Below, in pieces: positions 8,797-18,552 of a stretch of 49,608 nt of DNA (positions are counted from its first letter, which is position 1; every line of letters begins with the position of its first letter). A program made the translations under genes and the position numbers. The stretch comes from CAWJEL01 sp964647255 (GTDB lineage: Bacteria; Chloroflexota; Anaerolineae; CG2-30-64-16), in contig CAZYGI010000024.1 in assembly GCA_964647255.1 (NCBI GenBank), forward strand, positions 1 through 49,608, given 5' to 3'. The notes under the pieces are model-generated. The model was not told the DNA's origin. It saw only the letters and a program-made list of their open reading frames with translations, and ran no database searches.

Positions 8797-8881
8797 ATTT
8801 CTACCTACCATGGTGCCGAGCCCGACATGAAAAACTACCCTGAGAATAGAACGCAGACTATCATTCGGAAGATCAGAACCA

Positions 8882-9499
8882 TCAAGTCAATCTGCGTCCC
8901 ATCCGCAAGGCCGCCGCGATGTCCTCCGCGATCATCCGGCGCTTGCTCTTTTCGATGAAGAAGCTCGGCCCGGCCTGAAGATACGACGGGAACGCCCGCG
9001 CGCCTCGGAACGTGTACTCCCCGCCGCGGAGCTTATAAGTGGCGCCCACCGGGATGACGCGCGGATCGCCCGCTCGCTTTGCGATGGCGTTGACGGCCTG
9101 GATCGCGACGTCGCCCATCAGCAGGAACGCGACGACGTTGGGAAACAGGGCGATCTCCTGCTCCAGGAGGCGCGAGCACTCACCGATCGTCGCTTTTTCG
9201 ATGGCGTACCCTGTCTTGCCGCACTTCACCGCCGTGGTCAGGTAGACGCCCAGCGCCAGAATGTCTTCCACGCTGGCAACCACCGCGCCGGCGTCCCGGA
9301 AGGCCTGCACGGTCGTTCGGGCGAAGAGCGGATCGCCCGGCGCGTCATAGCCGTCCGCCGGATCGGCCGGAGCGGCCTCAGAGATGAGGATGATCGAAAT
9401 CCGCTCGGGCGCCACCGCTGCGTTGGGGATGGCGTAGCTGGCATGGTTTACATCGGTGCAAGGGAACGCCCGGCAGCCCACATGGTCTTTGACGCGCAT
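8882..9499 (-). CDS. uracil-DNA glycosylase superfamily protein
   Basis: A 205-aa protein resembling the uracil-DNA glycosylase superfamily. An early strand LISEAAPADPADGY takes the place of the catalytic water-activating motif. GDVAIQAVN in the middle and RAFPSYLQAG followed by IEKSKRRMIAEDI at the C terminus match this group. Cysteines in GCRAFPC near the N terminus plus KCGK and GEC in the middle could ligate an Fe-S cluster as in UDG families 4 and 5. The start at ATG 9499 (GAGG upstream, 11 nt after the membrane-protein stop) is chosen; the open frame extends farther upstream only because it shadows the neighbouring gene. Confidence 0.78.
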   Translation of the reverse strand: MRVKDHVGCRAFPCTDVNHASYAIPNAAVAPERISIILISEAAPADPADGYDAPGDPLFARTTVQAFRDAGAVVASVEDILALGVYLTTAVKCGKTGYAIEKATIGECSRLLEQEIALFPNVVAFLLMGDVAIQAVNAIAKRAGDPRVIPVGATYKLRGGEYTFRGARAFPSYLQAGPSFFIEKSKRRMIAEDIAAALRMGRRLT

Positions 9500-9510
9500 G
9501 GTCCATCGCC

Positions 9511-10134
9511 TCAAATCCACCGCAGCACGCCGGCGCAAACGATCAGCAGCAGCGCATCGAGCGCAAACAACCCGCCGATGACGCGGCGCTGCGTGGCCGG
9601 ACGCCAGTCGTAACTGAACATCGAGACGACAAAGAACGGGACGTAAACCGTGACGAAGACCGGCAGCGCCCCCCACCACGGATAGACCCAGACGAACGCC
9701 GGGGTCCGCGCCAGGAAGATCTCGAAGATCGCGAAGAACGCCGCGTTCCCAAGCGCGATCAGCAGCCGGTTGTTGATCCCCAGGATCTTCAGCTTGGGAT
9801 CGGCGGGCAGGAGCTTGGAGAAGATCAGCCCGGCGACCGAGAACATCAGGCTCAGCTCCACGCCGACGCCGATCAGGAGCAGAAACGCGGTGCCGGTCGG
9901 GACGGTCCACAGCGCATGGCCGGTGAAGTGCTGGATCAGTGCATTGAGGATCTCGTAAAACCAGTGGACGGCATAGAGCGACAGGCCGGCCGCGATCCCG
10001 CGCCAGTTCCGTTTGGCCGCCTCGTTGAAATAGATGTAGACGACAAAGGTCAGGAGCGTGATGACATACCACTGGAACGGCTGGCCGCTGCGCAAGATGC
10101 TGAGGGCTTGTTGGGTGGCTTCGGGATGGTTCAC
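9511..10134 (-). CDS. polytopic membrane protein, unknown function
   Basis: A 207-aa protein with about six membrane segments (for example WYVITLLTFVVYIYF near residue 23 and FVTVYVPFFVVSMF near 160). Trp/Tyr-rich loops include SLYAVHWFYEILNALIQHF. The start is a GTG at 10134 with GGAGG about 8 nt upstream. I do not recognise the family. It sits 11 nt upstream of the UDG-like gene and likely shares its transcript. Confidence 0.75.
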   Translation of the reverse strand: MNHPEATQQALSILRSGQPFQWYVITLLTFVVYIYFNEAAKRNWRGIAAGLSLYAVHWFYEILNALIQHFTGHALWTVPTGTAFLLLIGVGVELSLMFSVAGLIFSKLLPADPKLKILGINNRLLIALGNAAFFAIFEIFLARTPAFVWVYPWWGALPVFVTVYVPFFVVSMFSYDWRPATQRRVIGGLFALDALLLIVCAGVLRWI

Positions 10135-10221
10135 GAGGCGCCTCCGCTGGGGTGTGGGGCTTATCGGACGGATGATTGGCTCTCAGTCTAGCACGGCGCG
10201 CCTGATCGGGCAAGCCGCCTA

Positions 10222-10329
10222 CGGTTGAAACCGCAGTCTGGCGCACCCCAAACCCGTTGAAACGGGTTGCATCCGGGACCCAGTGCGTTTCAACGCACTT
10301 CTCGTGCCAGACGGTGATTTTAATCACCG
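10222..10329. repeat. array of four short perfect hairpins spaced about 31 bp
   Basis: Four inverted repeats with a 2-nt centre: 10222-10233 (5-bp stems), 10251-10268 (AACCCGTT-GA-AACGGGTT), 10282-10299 (AGTGCGTT-TC-AACGCACT) and 10312-10329 (CGGTGATT-TT-AATCACCG). The last three are perfect 8-2-8 palindromes with different stems but the same inner TT..AA. Centres are 32, 31 and 30 bp apart. GTCTGGCGCAC (10236-10246) and GTGCCAGAC (10304-10312) are an outer inverted pair. It ends 16 bp before the -35 of the Mo-hydroxylase promoter. Confidence 0.8.
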
Positions 10330-10345
10330 GCCCGTTTCTCGCAAA

Positions 10346-10374
10346 TTGCGCCCCTGCGTAATCCCTGCTAGAAT
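10346..10374 (+). promoter_or_regulatory. promoter of the molybdenum hydroxylase genes
   Basis: -35 TTGCGC (10346-10351), 17-bp spacer, -10 TAGAAT (10369-10374), with TG one base upstream of the -10 (extended -10). It lies about 80 nt upstream of the first gene's TTG start. The region from 10135 to 10456 otherwise holds only the hairpin array. Confidence 0.6.
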
Positions 10375-10456
10375 TCCGTCCGGCACTCCCCAATCAAAGG
10401 GTTTCCCCTTTCGCGAAAAGCTTCGGGCGCCAGACCGAAGGTGCAAGGAGGCACAG

Positions 10457-11010
<554 letters not shown>

Positions 11011-11014
<4 letters not shown>

Positions 11015-13374
11015 GCGCCCCCTACGAACCCCGTGTCAAGCGTCAATTCGTCGGCGGCTATCGCCCGCGCATCGACGCGGTCGAAAAAGCGCACGGCCGC
11101 GCACCCTACGCCGACGACATGATCTCTGAACGCGCCTACCCCGGCCTGCTCCACGCACGGGTGCTGCGCAGCCCCTATCCGCGGGCCCGGATCGTGAGCC
11201 TTGATACGGCCCGCGCCGCGCAGTTGCCGGGCGTCGTGGCGATCCTGACATACCAGGACCCGGAGGTCGCGCGGCTCAAGCCGACCAATGCCGGCTGGAC
11301 CGACGCGGTGGACACGGTGAGCTACGAGAACATGATGTGGCGGAAGTTCCGCGACCGCCGCGTGCTGGGCAACTACGCGGCCTGGGCCGGCGACGAGGTG
11401 GGCGTTGCGGTCGCCGCTGAGACCGAACAGATCGCCGAGGAGGCGCTGCGGCTCATCGAGGTCAAGTGGGAGCCGCTGCCGTTCGTGCTCGACCCGCTGG
11501 AAGCGATGCGGCCCGATGCACCGGTTATCCACCCACAGATCGCGGCGCACAACGTGCTCCCGCCCGACCCCATCGGCGGCCCCGATGTCTTCCTGGTCAA
11601 AGGCGACGTGGATGCGGGCTTCGCTGCGGCGGATGTCATCCTGGAGATGGACACCAGCCACCACAACCCGACGCAAGGCGCGCTCGATCCCTGGTGCTGC
11701 GCGGCCCAATGGCAGGGCGACCGGGTAACGATCGTCTCAAACTCCTACGCGGCGGATCAGACCCGGATGCACGTCAGCCAGATGCTGGAGCTGCCGATCC
11801 ACAAGGTGCGGGTCATCAGCAAGTACGTCGGCGGGCAATTCGGCCGGGGTGACACCGGCGACCAACCGTTCTTCCTCTTCACCGCGCTGCTGGCGAAGCG
11901 GGCGGGCCGGCCGGTGAAGTTCAAGCACACGCGGCGCGACAGCTTCCACGACACCCGGCAGCCGGCGTTGTACCACTGCAAGGTCGGCGCTAAGACGGAC
12001 GGCACCATCACCGCGCTGCACTTCAAATCCATCGGCGACATCGGCGCGCACGCCGACCACTCGGTCTTTGCGCTCAAATTTGCGCCGGCCGAGATCGCCG
12101 AGGCCGCACTGGCGCCGATCCCCAACATCAAGATGGAATCGTACGCCGTCTACACGGACCACATCCCCGGCTGCATGATGCGCGGGGTGGGCAACTCTCA
12201 GTTCAACTTCATCTTTGGCCGGATGATTGATGGCCTGGCCGAGCGGCTCGGCATGGACCCCCTGGCGTTGGCGATCCGAAACTTCGGGCATGAATGGGGC
12301 GCTTGCCCCGATCAAAGCCTGATCGCGGTGCTGGCGGCGGGCGCAGAGCGCATCGGCTGGCGCGAGAAGCGGCACCTGCCCGGCGCCGGCCCGCTGTACG
12401 ACGGGGTCAAGCGCCGCGGGGTGGGCTTCTCGCTGCACCCCGGCTGGCATGCCGAATGGCAGGAGGAGCGCCGCGGTCAGGTGCAGGCCAAAATCACCCT
12501 CTACCCGGACGGCACGGTGACACTGGACGCACCCACCGTCGAGACCGGCACCGGCTCGAACACCTGCAATGTGCTGGGCTGCGCCGAGGCGTTGGGCTTC
12601 CTGGGCATCCGGCCGGAGGACGTCACCTGGGTCTCGACCGTGGACACCGACGCTGGGATGCGCGACTGCGTGCAGACCGACAGCGCGGTCTCCTTTTTGC
12701 AGTCCGAGGTGCTGGCGGTGGCCGCGCAGGAGCTCAAGGCGAAGCTGCTGGCGCTGGCCGAGCCGGTCCTCAAAGTCCCCGCCGCCCAATTGGATATCAA
12801 GGACGGCCAAATCGTGGGGCCAGAATGCACGCCAAACTGCAGCGTTAGCGTCAAGGAGCTGCTCTGGCAGGGCGATCTGGTGCCGTTATCGGTCATGGTG
12901 AGCCGGCGGCCCGCGGGGCAGCGGACCGGCGTCCCCTACATCGCCAGCTTTGCCGAGGTTGAGGTGGACACCCTCACCGGCCGCACGCAAGTCCTCAAGC
13001 TGGTGATCATCAACGACTGCGGCACGGTGATGTACGCCTCCGGCGCGGAGGCGCAGCAGATCGGCGGCCAGGTCATGGCGCTGGGCGAGGCGCTGACCGA
13101 GGAACTAATCTATGACCCGGTGCGCGGGGTGCCGCTCAACTTCAACTTCATTGACTACAAGATCCCGACCATCGCCGACATGCCGGAGATCGAGCCGGTG
13201 CTCCTGGAGGTGTGGCGGGGCGCGGGCGAGTACGGCGCGTGCGGCATCGGCGAGGGCACGCTGACCTGCACCCCGCGGGCCGTCGCCAACGCGGTCTACA
13301 ATGCCATCGGCGCGCGTGTGGACGCGATCCCGATCACGCCGGAGAAGGTGCTGCGGGCGTTGGGCCGGATTTAG
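11011..13374 (+). CDS. molybdenum hydroxylase Mo-cofactor subunit
   Basis: A 787-aa large subunit of the xanthine dehydrogenase family. The N-terminal a/b hammerhead domain (about residues 20-125) is followed by the Mo-pterin cytosine dinucleotide domains. GGQFGRGDTGDQ (about 270) is the cofactor loop, MRGVGNSQ (about 390) the Mo-binding loop, and the catalytic Glu748 lies in GACGIGEGT. The substrate is unknown; family members hydroxylate purines, aldehydes or CO, or reduce aromatic acyl-CoA. ATG 11011 has GAGAGGAGG upstream and overlaps the Fe-S subunit stop, so the two are translationally coupled. Confidence 0.93.
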
Positions 13375-13428
13375 GACATAGAACTTGGCGGAGCACTGAT
13401 CCTTGGACTTGACCAGGAGGCGCGCACT

Positions 13429-16089
13429 GTGAAGCGGACCACCTTCCAATTCATCATGCTGGCAATCCTACTCGTGCTGATCCTGCCCGTAGTCACCCTG
13501 GCAGTCACCGAAGGCCCCGCCAGCCCTGGATCGGGCGCAACTCAGAGCGACTCTGATCACCGGGCCTACCTGCCACTGATCCTCAGCCGAACCTCGTCTC
13601 CGCCACCGTCGACCGCCACCCCCACGGCGACCACGACGCGTGCGCCCGACAATATGGTCAGCATACCCGCCGGCACGTTCCAGATGGGTTGCGACCCGGC
13701 GCACAACGGTGGGGTTGCGTGCGCATCCAATGAGCTGCCGCTGCACACGGTGTACCTGGACGCGTATCGTATTGATCGGACCGAGGTGACCAACGCGGCC
13801 TACGCCGGATGTGTGGTGAGTGGAGCATGCACACCTCCGTCATCGGTGTCATCCGCCACGCGTGCGTCGTACTATGGCAACCCAACCTATGCCAATTACC
13901 CGGTGGTCTACGTGAACTGGAACCAGGCGGACGCGTACTGCCGTTGGGCGGGCGAGCGGCTGCCGACCGAGGCGGAGTATGAGAAGGCGGCGCGCGGACC
14001 GAGCGATACGCGGGCTTATCCGTGGGGGGATGCCGCGCCGACCTGCGCGCTGGCGAACTTCTGGCCCGGCCCGGCCTGCGTGGGTGACACCAGCGCCGTG
14101 GACGCCTATCCGGCCGGCGCCAGTCCCTACGGCGCGCTGGATATGGCCGGCAATGTCTGGGAGTGGGTCAACGACTGGTATGGCGCTACATACTACACCG
14201 TTTCGCCGTCCAGTAACCCGCCCGGGCCGGCAACCGGGACGATCCGGGTGCTGCGCGGCGGCAGTTGGGCCAACTCCGACACCACCAGCCTCAGAACGGC
14301 GCGGCGCGGCTCCTACACCCCGGCGGATGGGCTCAGAAATATCGGTTTCCGGTGCGCCGCGACGCCGATTGGAGCACCCACGCCGACACGCACCCCGACG
14401 GCCACGATAACCCTGACACCCGCGGCGACTTCGACACCAACGGCAACGGTGACACAGACGGCCGATGAGATGGTGTCAGTGCCCGCCGGCGCGTTCCAAA
14501 TGGGCTGCGACCCGGCGCACAACGGTGGGGTTGCGTGTGACGACGCCCAACTGCCGCTGCACACGGTGTACCTGGACGCGTACCGTCTGGATCGGACCGA
14601 AGTGACCAACGCGGCCTACGCCCGGTGTGTGGCGAACGGAGCATGCACACCTCCGGCGTCGGTGTCATCCGCCACCCGTGCGTCTTACTACGGCAACCCG
14701 ACCTATGCCAACTACCCGGTGATCAAGGTGAGTTGGTCTCAAGCGGACGCCTACTGCCGGTGGATGGGCGAGCGGCTGCCCACCGAGGCGGAGTGGGAGA
14801 AAGCGGCGCGCGGGCCGGGCGACACGCGGGCCTACCCGTGGGGGGACGCGATGCCGACTTGCGCGCTCGGGAACTTCGTCCTTCTTTCGAGCGGGCCTTG
14901 CGTGGGCGATACCAGCGCCGTGGGCAGCTATCCAGCGGGCGCCAGCCCTTATGGTGCGTTGGATATGGCCGGCAATGTCTGGGAATGGGTCAACGACTGG
15001 TACAGCGCCATCTACTACCGAGTCTCGCCGTCCAGTAACCCGCCGGGGCCGGTCGGACCGGCATCAGGATATCGAGTGCATCGCGGGGGCGCCTGGGGCC
15101 ACTACTACTTGCCATTGTTAGCGATCCGCAACGTTGACACCCCGGAGGAAGCGGACCACAACGACCGCGGTTTTCGGTGCGCCGCGGGTACCGCAGCAAC
15201 ACCGACAGCCACCCCAACCCCCACCGCGACGGCCACTCCCACGCAAACGGCGACAGCCACTCGGACGCCCACCGCGACGGTCGAGAGTCCCGCCAAGATC
15301 GCCTTTCGGTCCCTCCGGGACGGCAACTCTGAGATCTACGTGATGAACGCCGACGGCTCAGGCGTGACGCGCCTGACCAATAATCCTGCCGACGACTTGC
15401 AGCCCGCCTGGTCAACCGATAGACGCAAGATCGCTTTCGTCTCCAAGCGCGACGGCAACTACGAGATCTATGTGATGAATGCCGACGGCTCCGGGCAGAC
15501 AAACCTGACCAACAACCCGGCCGCCGATTACTCGCCCTCCTGGTCGCCCGACGGGAGTAAGATCACCTTCGAATCCGACCGCGGCGGCAATTCTGAGATC
15601 TATGTGATGAACGCCGACGGCTCCGGACAGACGAACGTGACGAACAATCCGGGCGACGACCACGCTCCCTCCTGGTCGTCCGATGGCAGCAAGATCGCCT
15701 TCGTCTCCAATCGCGCCGGCGACAATCTCACCTATCAGATCTATGTGATGAACGCCGGCGGCGCGGGGCAGACGCGCCTGACCAGTACAGGATCGAACTA
15801 CGACCCCACCTGGTCACCCGATGGAAGCAAGATCGCCTTCATGTCCGATCGCGATGGCAACTTCGAGATCTACATGATGAGCGCCGGCGGCTCGGGGCAG
15901 ACGCGCCTGACCAACAACTCGAACCTGGACCATTGGCCAGCCTGGTCACCCGATGGGAGCAAGATCGCCTTCTACTCCAACCGGGACGGCAACACCGAGA
16001 TCTATGTGATGAACGTCAACGGCTCCGGGCAGACGCGGCTGACCAATAACCCGGCCGACGACATGCAACCCGCGTGGGCGCGGCGTTGA
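13429..16089 (+). CDS. secreted protein with two FGE/SUMF1-like domains and a PD40 propeller
   Basis: An 886-aa exported protein. There is a signal peptide (residues 1-28), then RAYLPLIL (45-52) and a Thr/Pro linker. Two near-identical formylglycine-generating-enzyme-like domains follow (about 75-310 and 345-590; motifs VSIPAGTFQMG, GERLPTEAE, GALDMAGNVWEWVNDWY, GFRCA). A second TP linker leads to six PD40/TolB-like blades (about 620-886, each with EIYVMNADGSG and SPDGSKIAF). The paired Cys residues of true FGE just before the C-terminal arginine-rich strand are absent in both domains (RGGSWANSDTTSLRTARRG), so an adhesive, lectin-like or other binding role is likelier than sulfatase maturation. 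GTG start, CAGGAGG 8 nt upstream. It splits the Mo-hydroxylase cluster. Confidence 0.88.
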   Translation: MKRTTFQFIMLAILLVLILPVVTLAVTEGPASPGSGATQSDSDHRAYLPLILSRTSSPPPSTATPTATTTRAPDNMVSIPAGTFQMGCDPAHNGGVACASNELPLHTVYLDAYRIDRTEVTNAAYAGCVVSGACTPPSSVSSATRASYYGNPTYANYPVVYVNWNQADAYCRWAGERLPTEAEYEKAARGPSDTRAYPWGDAAPTCALANFWPGPACVGDTSAVDAYPAGASPYGALDMAGNVWEWVNDWYGATYYTVSPSSNPPGPATGTIRVLRGGSWANSDTTSLRTARRGSYTPADGLRNIGFRCAATPIGAPTPTRTPTATITLTPAATSTPTATVTQTADEMVSVPAGAFQMGCDPAHNGGVACDDAQLPLHTVYLDAYRLDRTEVTNAAYARCVANGACTPPASVSSATRASYYGNPTYANYPVIKVSWSQADAYCRWMGERLPTEAEWEKAARGPGDTRAYPWGDAMPTCALGNFVLLSSGPCVGDTSAVGSYPAGASPYGALDMAGNVWEWVNDWYSAIYYRVSPSSNPPGPVGPASGYRVHRGGAWGHYYLPLLAIRNVDTPEEADHNDRGFRCAAGTAATPTATPTPTATATPTQTATATRTPTATVESPAKIAFRSLRDGNSEIYVMNADGSGVTRLTNNPADDLQPAWSTDRRKIAFVSKRDGNYEIYVMNADGSGQTNLTNNPAADYSPSWSPDGSKITFESDRGGNSEIYVMNADGSGQTNVTNNPGDDHAPSWSSDGSKIAFVSNRAGDNLTYQIYVMNAGGAGQTRLTSTGSNYDPTWSPDGSKIAFMSDRDGNFEIYMMSAGGSGQTRLTNNSNLDHWPAWSPDGSKIAFYSNRDGNTEIYVMNVNGSGQTRLTNNPADDMQPAWARR

Positions 16090-16161
16090 GCAATCACCGG
16101 AATCTCTCGCCTCGTTGTCAGGGGCGGGTACACCTGTAGCAAAGGCTCTGGAGGCAAAATA

Positions 16162-18552
16162 ATGACATTACCGCCGTTCAAATACATCCCCGCGGACACA
16201 CTGCCAGCGGCAGAGGCTCTGCTACGGGAACACAAGGAACGCGCGGCGGTGCTCGCGGGCGGCACCGACCTGCTCGGCGCGCTCAAGGACGCGATCCACG
16301 ACGACCCGCCGGAGCTGCTGATCGGCCTCAAGCCGGCGGCGGCTCTGCACTACATCGCCGCGGAGCCTGCGGGCCTGCGCATCGGTGCGTTGACCACGCT
16401 GGCGGAAATCGCCATACACCCCATGGTCCGGCGCGACTATCCGCTCCTCGCAGAGGCGGCAGCTAGCGTGGCCTCGCCGCAGATCCGCAACGTGGCGACA
16501 CTGGCGGGCAACCTGTGCCAGGAACCGCGCTGCTGGTACTACCGCAACCCGGAGAACACCTTTGACTGCCTGCGCAAGGGCGGCCGCTGGTGCGATGCGC
16601 TGTTCGCCGAGAATCGCTACCACTCGATCTTCGGCGGGATGTGTGTCAGCGCGGCGCCGTGCGTCACGGGCTGCCCCATCCACAACGAGATCCCAGCCTA
16701 CATGGCGGAGCTCCGCGCGGGCAGGCTGGCCGAGGCTGTGGCGATCCTGATGCGCACCAACCCGCTGCCTGCGATCACGGGCCGGGCGTGCGCGCACCCG
16801 TGCGAGTGGTCGTGCAACCGGCATGATTACGATGAGCCGGTCTCGATCCGCGACGTGGAACGTACACTGGGCGATTACGCGCTGGCGCACGCGGCCGAAT
16901 ATTATGCCCCGCCCGCCGCGGACACGGGGAAGCGGGTCGCAGTGGTGGGCGCGGGTCCGGCCGGACTGACCGCGGCGTATTTCCTGCGGCGGCTGGGGCA
17001 CGCGGTCACGGTGTACGACCGGATGCCGGAGGCGGGCGGCATGTTGACCTACAGCCTCCCGGCCTACCGTCTGCCGAAGGCTGTGGTGCGAGAACAAGTC
17101 GCGGTGCTGGCGGGCATGGGCATCCGCTTCGAGCTGGGAGCGGCAGTCGGCGATCCCGGCCTGACGCTGAACGATCTCCGGGCGCGGCACAACGGCGTCT
17201 TTCTGGCGACAGGTCTCTGGACCGGCAGAAAGCTGCGGCTGGAGCGGGGCGACCTGCTCGACTCCGGCCTCGACTTCCTGATTGATATTCAGCGCGGCGT
17301 GCCGCGGCCCGTGGGCCGCCGCGTGCTCGTCATCGGCGGGGGCAGCGTCGCGGTGGACGTTGCGATCACCGCCAAGCGATCGGGCGCGGCCGCGGTGACG
17401 ATGGCGTGCCTGGAGAGCCTTGACATCATGCCCGCCATCCCGGAGGACATCGAGCAGGCGCACGAGGAGGGGATCACCATCCTCCCGTCGTGGGGGCCGC
17501 AGCGCGTTGTGGAACGCAATGGCAAACTGGCCGGCATCGAGCTGGTGCGCTGCACCGCGGTCTTCGACAAGGCCGGTCGTTTCGCGCCGGCCTTCGACCC
17601 GGCGGTCACGACCGTGTTTGAGGCAGACCAGGTGCTAGTCGCCATCGGGCAGGCCGCCGACTTGTCGTACGGTGAGCCGGGACTGCGGACGGAACGCGGG
17701 TTCATCGTGGCCGACAAACGCACTGCGGCCACGAGCCTGGACGGCGTCTTTGCGGGCGGTGACGTGACCGGCGGCCCGGCGACGCTGGTGAATGCGATGG
17801 CCGCAGGGCAGCAGGTGGCGACATCGCTGGACGCGTATCTTGCAAAGGGGATAGAGACGAGAGATAGAGATAGAGAGGGATCGGGGGCTGCCGGCGAGGG
17901 CAAGGTCCGGCTGATCATCAACGAGGACGCGCTGCCGGCGAGTAAACGCGTGCCTGAGTCGCGGCTGTCGGCGCCCGAGCGCACGCTGCGCGGGGAGGAC
18001 TGCGCGACCCTGCCGCCAGATTCGATCACGCAGGAGGCGTTCCGCTGCGCCAACTGCGGGTGCGTGGCCGTCAACGCCTCCGACCTCGCGCCGGCGCTCA
18101 TTGCGCTGGATGCGCAGGTCAAGACCACGCAGCGCATCCTCGCGGCCGAGGAGCTCTTCGCCGCGGCCGAGAGCAAGACGACCGTGCTGGTCGCGGACGA
18201 GTTGATCGAGGAGATCGCGATCCCCGCGCCTCCAGCCGGCAGCAAGCAGGCCTACCTCAAATTCCGCATCCGCAACGCCATTGACTTTCCCATCGTCGGC
18301 GTCGCGTTCCGCGCCGGGATGGCGGGCGGCAGGCTGCATGATGTCCGGGTGGTGCTTGGTGCGGTCGCGCCCGTGCCGCTGCGGGCGCGGGAAGTCGAGG
18401 CGCTGCTGGAAGGCGGAGTGCCCGGCGAGGCGCTGGCGCAGCAGGCCGCCGCGCTGGCCGTCCGGGACGCGCAGCCGCTGGCGAGAAACCGGGCCAAAGT
18501 CGAGATCGTGAAGGCGCTGGTCAGGAAGGCCGTGCTGGGCGCGGCCGGTTAA
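16162..18552 (+). CDS. Mo-hydroxylase FAD subunit with internal GltD-like module
   Basis: A 796-aa fusion. Residues 1-160 are the FAD_binding_5 domain of XDH-family FAD subunits, with the AGGTDLLG FAD loop and Cys119/124/136/144, which recall the extra 4Fe-4S loop of 4-hydroxybenzoyl-CoA reductase. At FGG (157-159) the domain is broken by about 470 residues of glutamate-synthase-small-subunit type: Fe-S cysteines 161, 167, 171, 210, 214 and 218, FAD Rossmann GAGPAG (263-268), NAD(P) Rossmann GGGSVA (392-397), and FAGGDVTGG near 530. The flavin domain resumes at CGCVAVNASDLAPALIALDA (632-) and ends with the CO_deh_flav_C domain (about 690-796). It very likely brings NAD(P)H or a further redox partner to the Mo enzyme. 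CTGGAGG precedes ATG. Confidence 0.9.
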   Translation: MTLPPFKYIPADTLPAAEALLREHKERAAVLAGGTDLLGALKDAIHDDPPELLIGLKPAAALHYIAAEPAGLRIGALTTLAEIAIHPMVRRDYPLLAEAAASVASPQIRNVATLAGNLCQEPRCWYYRNPENTFDCLRKGGRWCDALFAENRYHSIFGGMCVSAAPCVTGCPIHNEIPAYMAELRAGRLAEAVAILMRTNPLPAITGRACAHPCEWSCNRHDYDEPVSIRDVERTLGDYALAHAAEYYAPPAADTGKRVAVVGAGPAGLTAAYFLRRLGHAVTVYDRMPEAGGMLTYSLPAYRLPKAVVREQVAVLAGMGIRFELGAAVGDPGLTLNDLRARHNGVFLATGLWTGRKLRLERGDLLDSGLDFLIDIQRGVPRPVGRRVLVIGGGSVAVDVAITAKRSGAAAVTMACLESLDIMPAIPEDIEQAHEEGITILPSWGPQRVVERNGKLAGIELVRCTAVFDKAGRFAPAFDPAVTTVFEADQVLVAIGQAADLSYGEPGLRTERGFIVADKRTAATSLDGVFAGGDVTGGPATLVNAMAAGQQVATSLDAYLAKGIETRDRDREGSGAAGEGKVRLIINEDALPASKRVPESRLSAPERTLRGEDCATLPPDSITQEAFRCANCGCVAVNASDLAPALIALDAQVKTTQRILAAEELFAAAESKTTVLVADELIEEIAIPAPPAGSKQAYLKFRIRNAIDFPIVGVAFRAGMAGGRLHDVRVVLGAVAPVPLRAREVEALLEGGVPGEALAQQAAALAVRDAQPLARNRAKVEIVKALVRKAVLGAAG

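Noticed and set aside
10222..10329. CRISPR array
   Set aside because: The repeated units are self-complementary but differ in sequence from one another; there is no constant repeat and no cas gene.
8882..10393. A 503-codon open frame covering the UDG-like gene and upstream DNA
   Set aside because: Its N-terminal 300 codons overlap the membrane-protein gene in another frame and have no family likeness; only the part from ATG 9499 is coding.
13429..16089. Active formylglycine-generating enzyme
   Set aside because: Both FGE-like domains lack the needed cysteine pair and the gene encodes a large exported fusion; no sulfatase gene is near.
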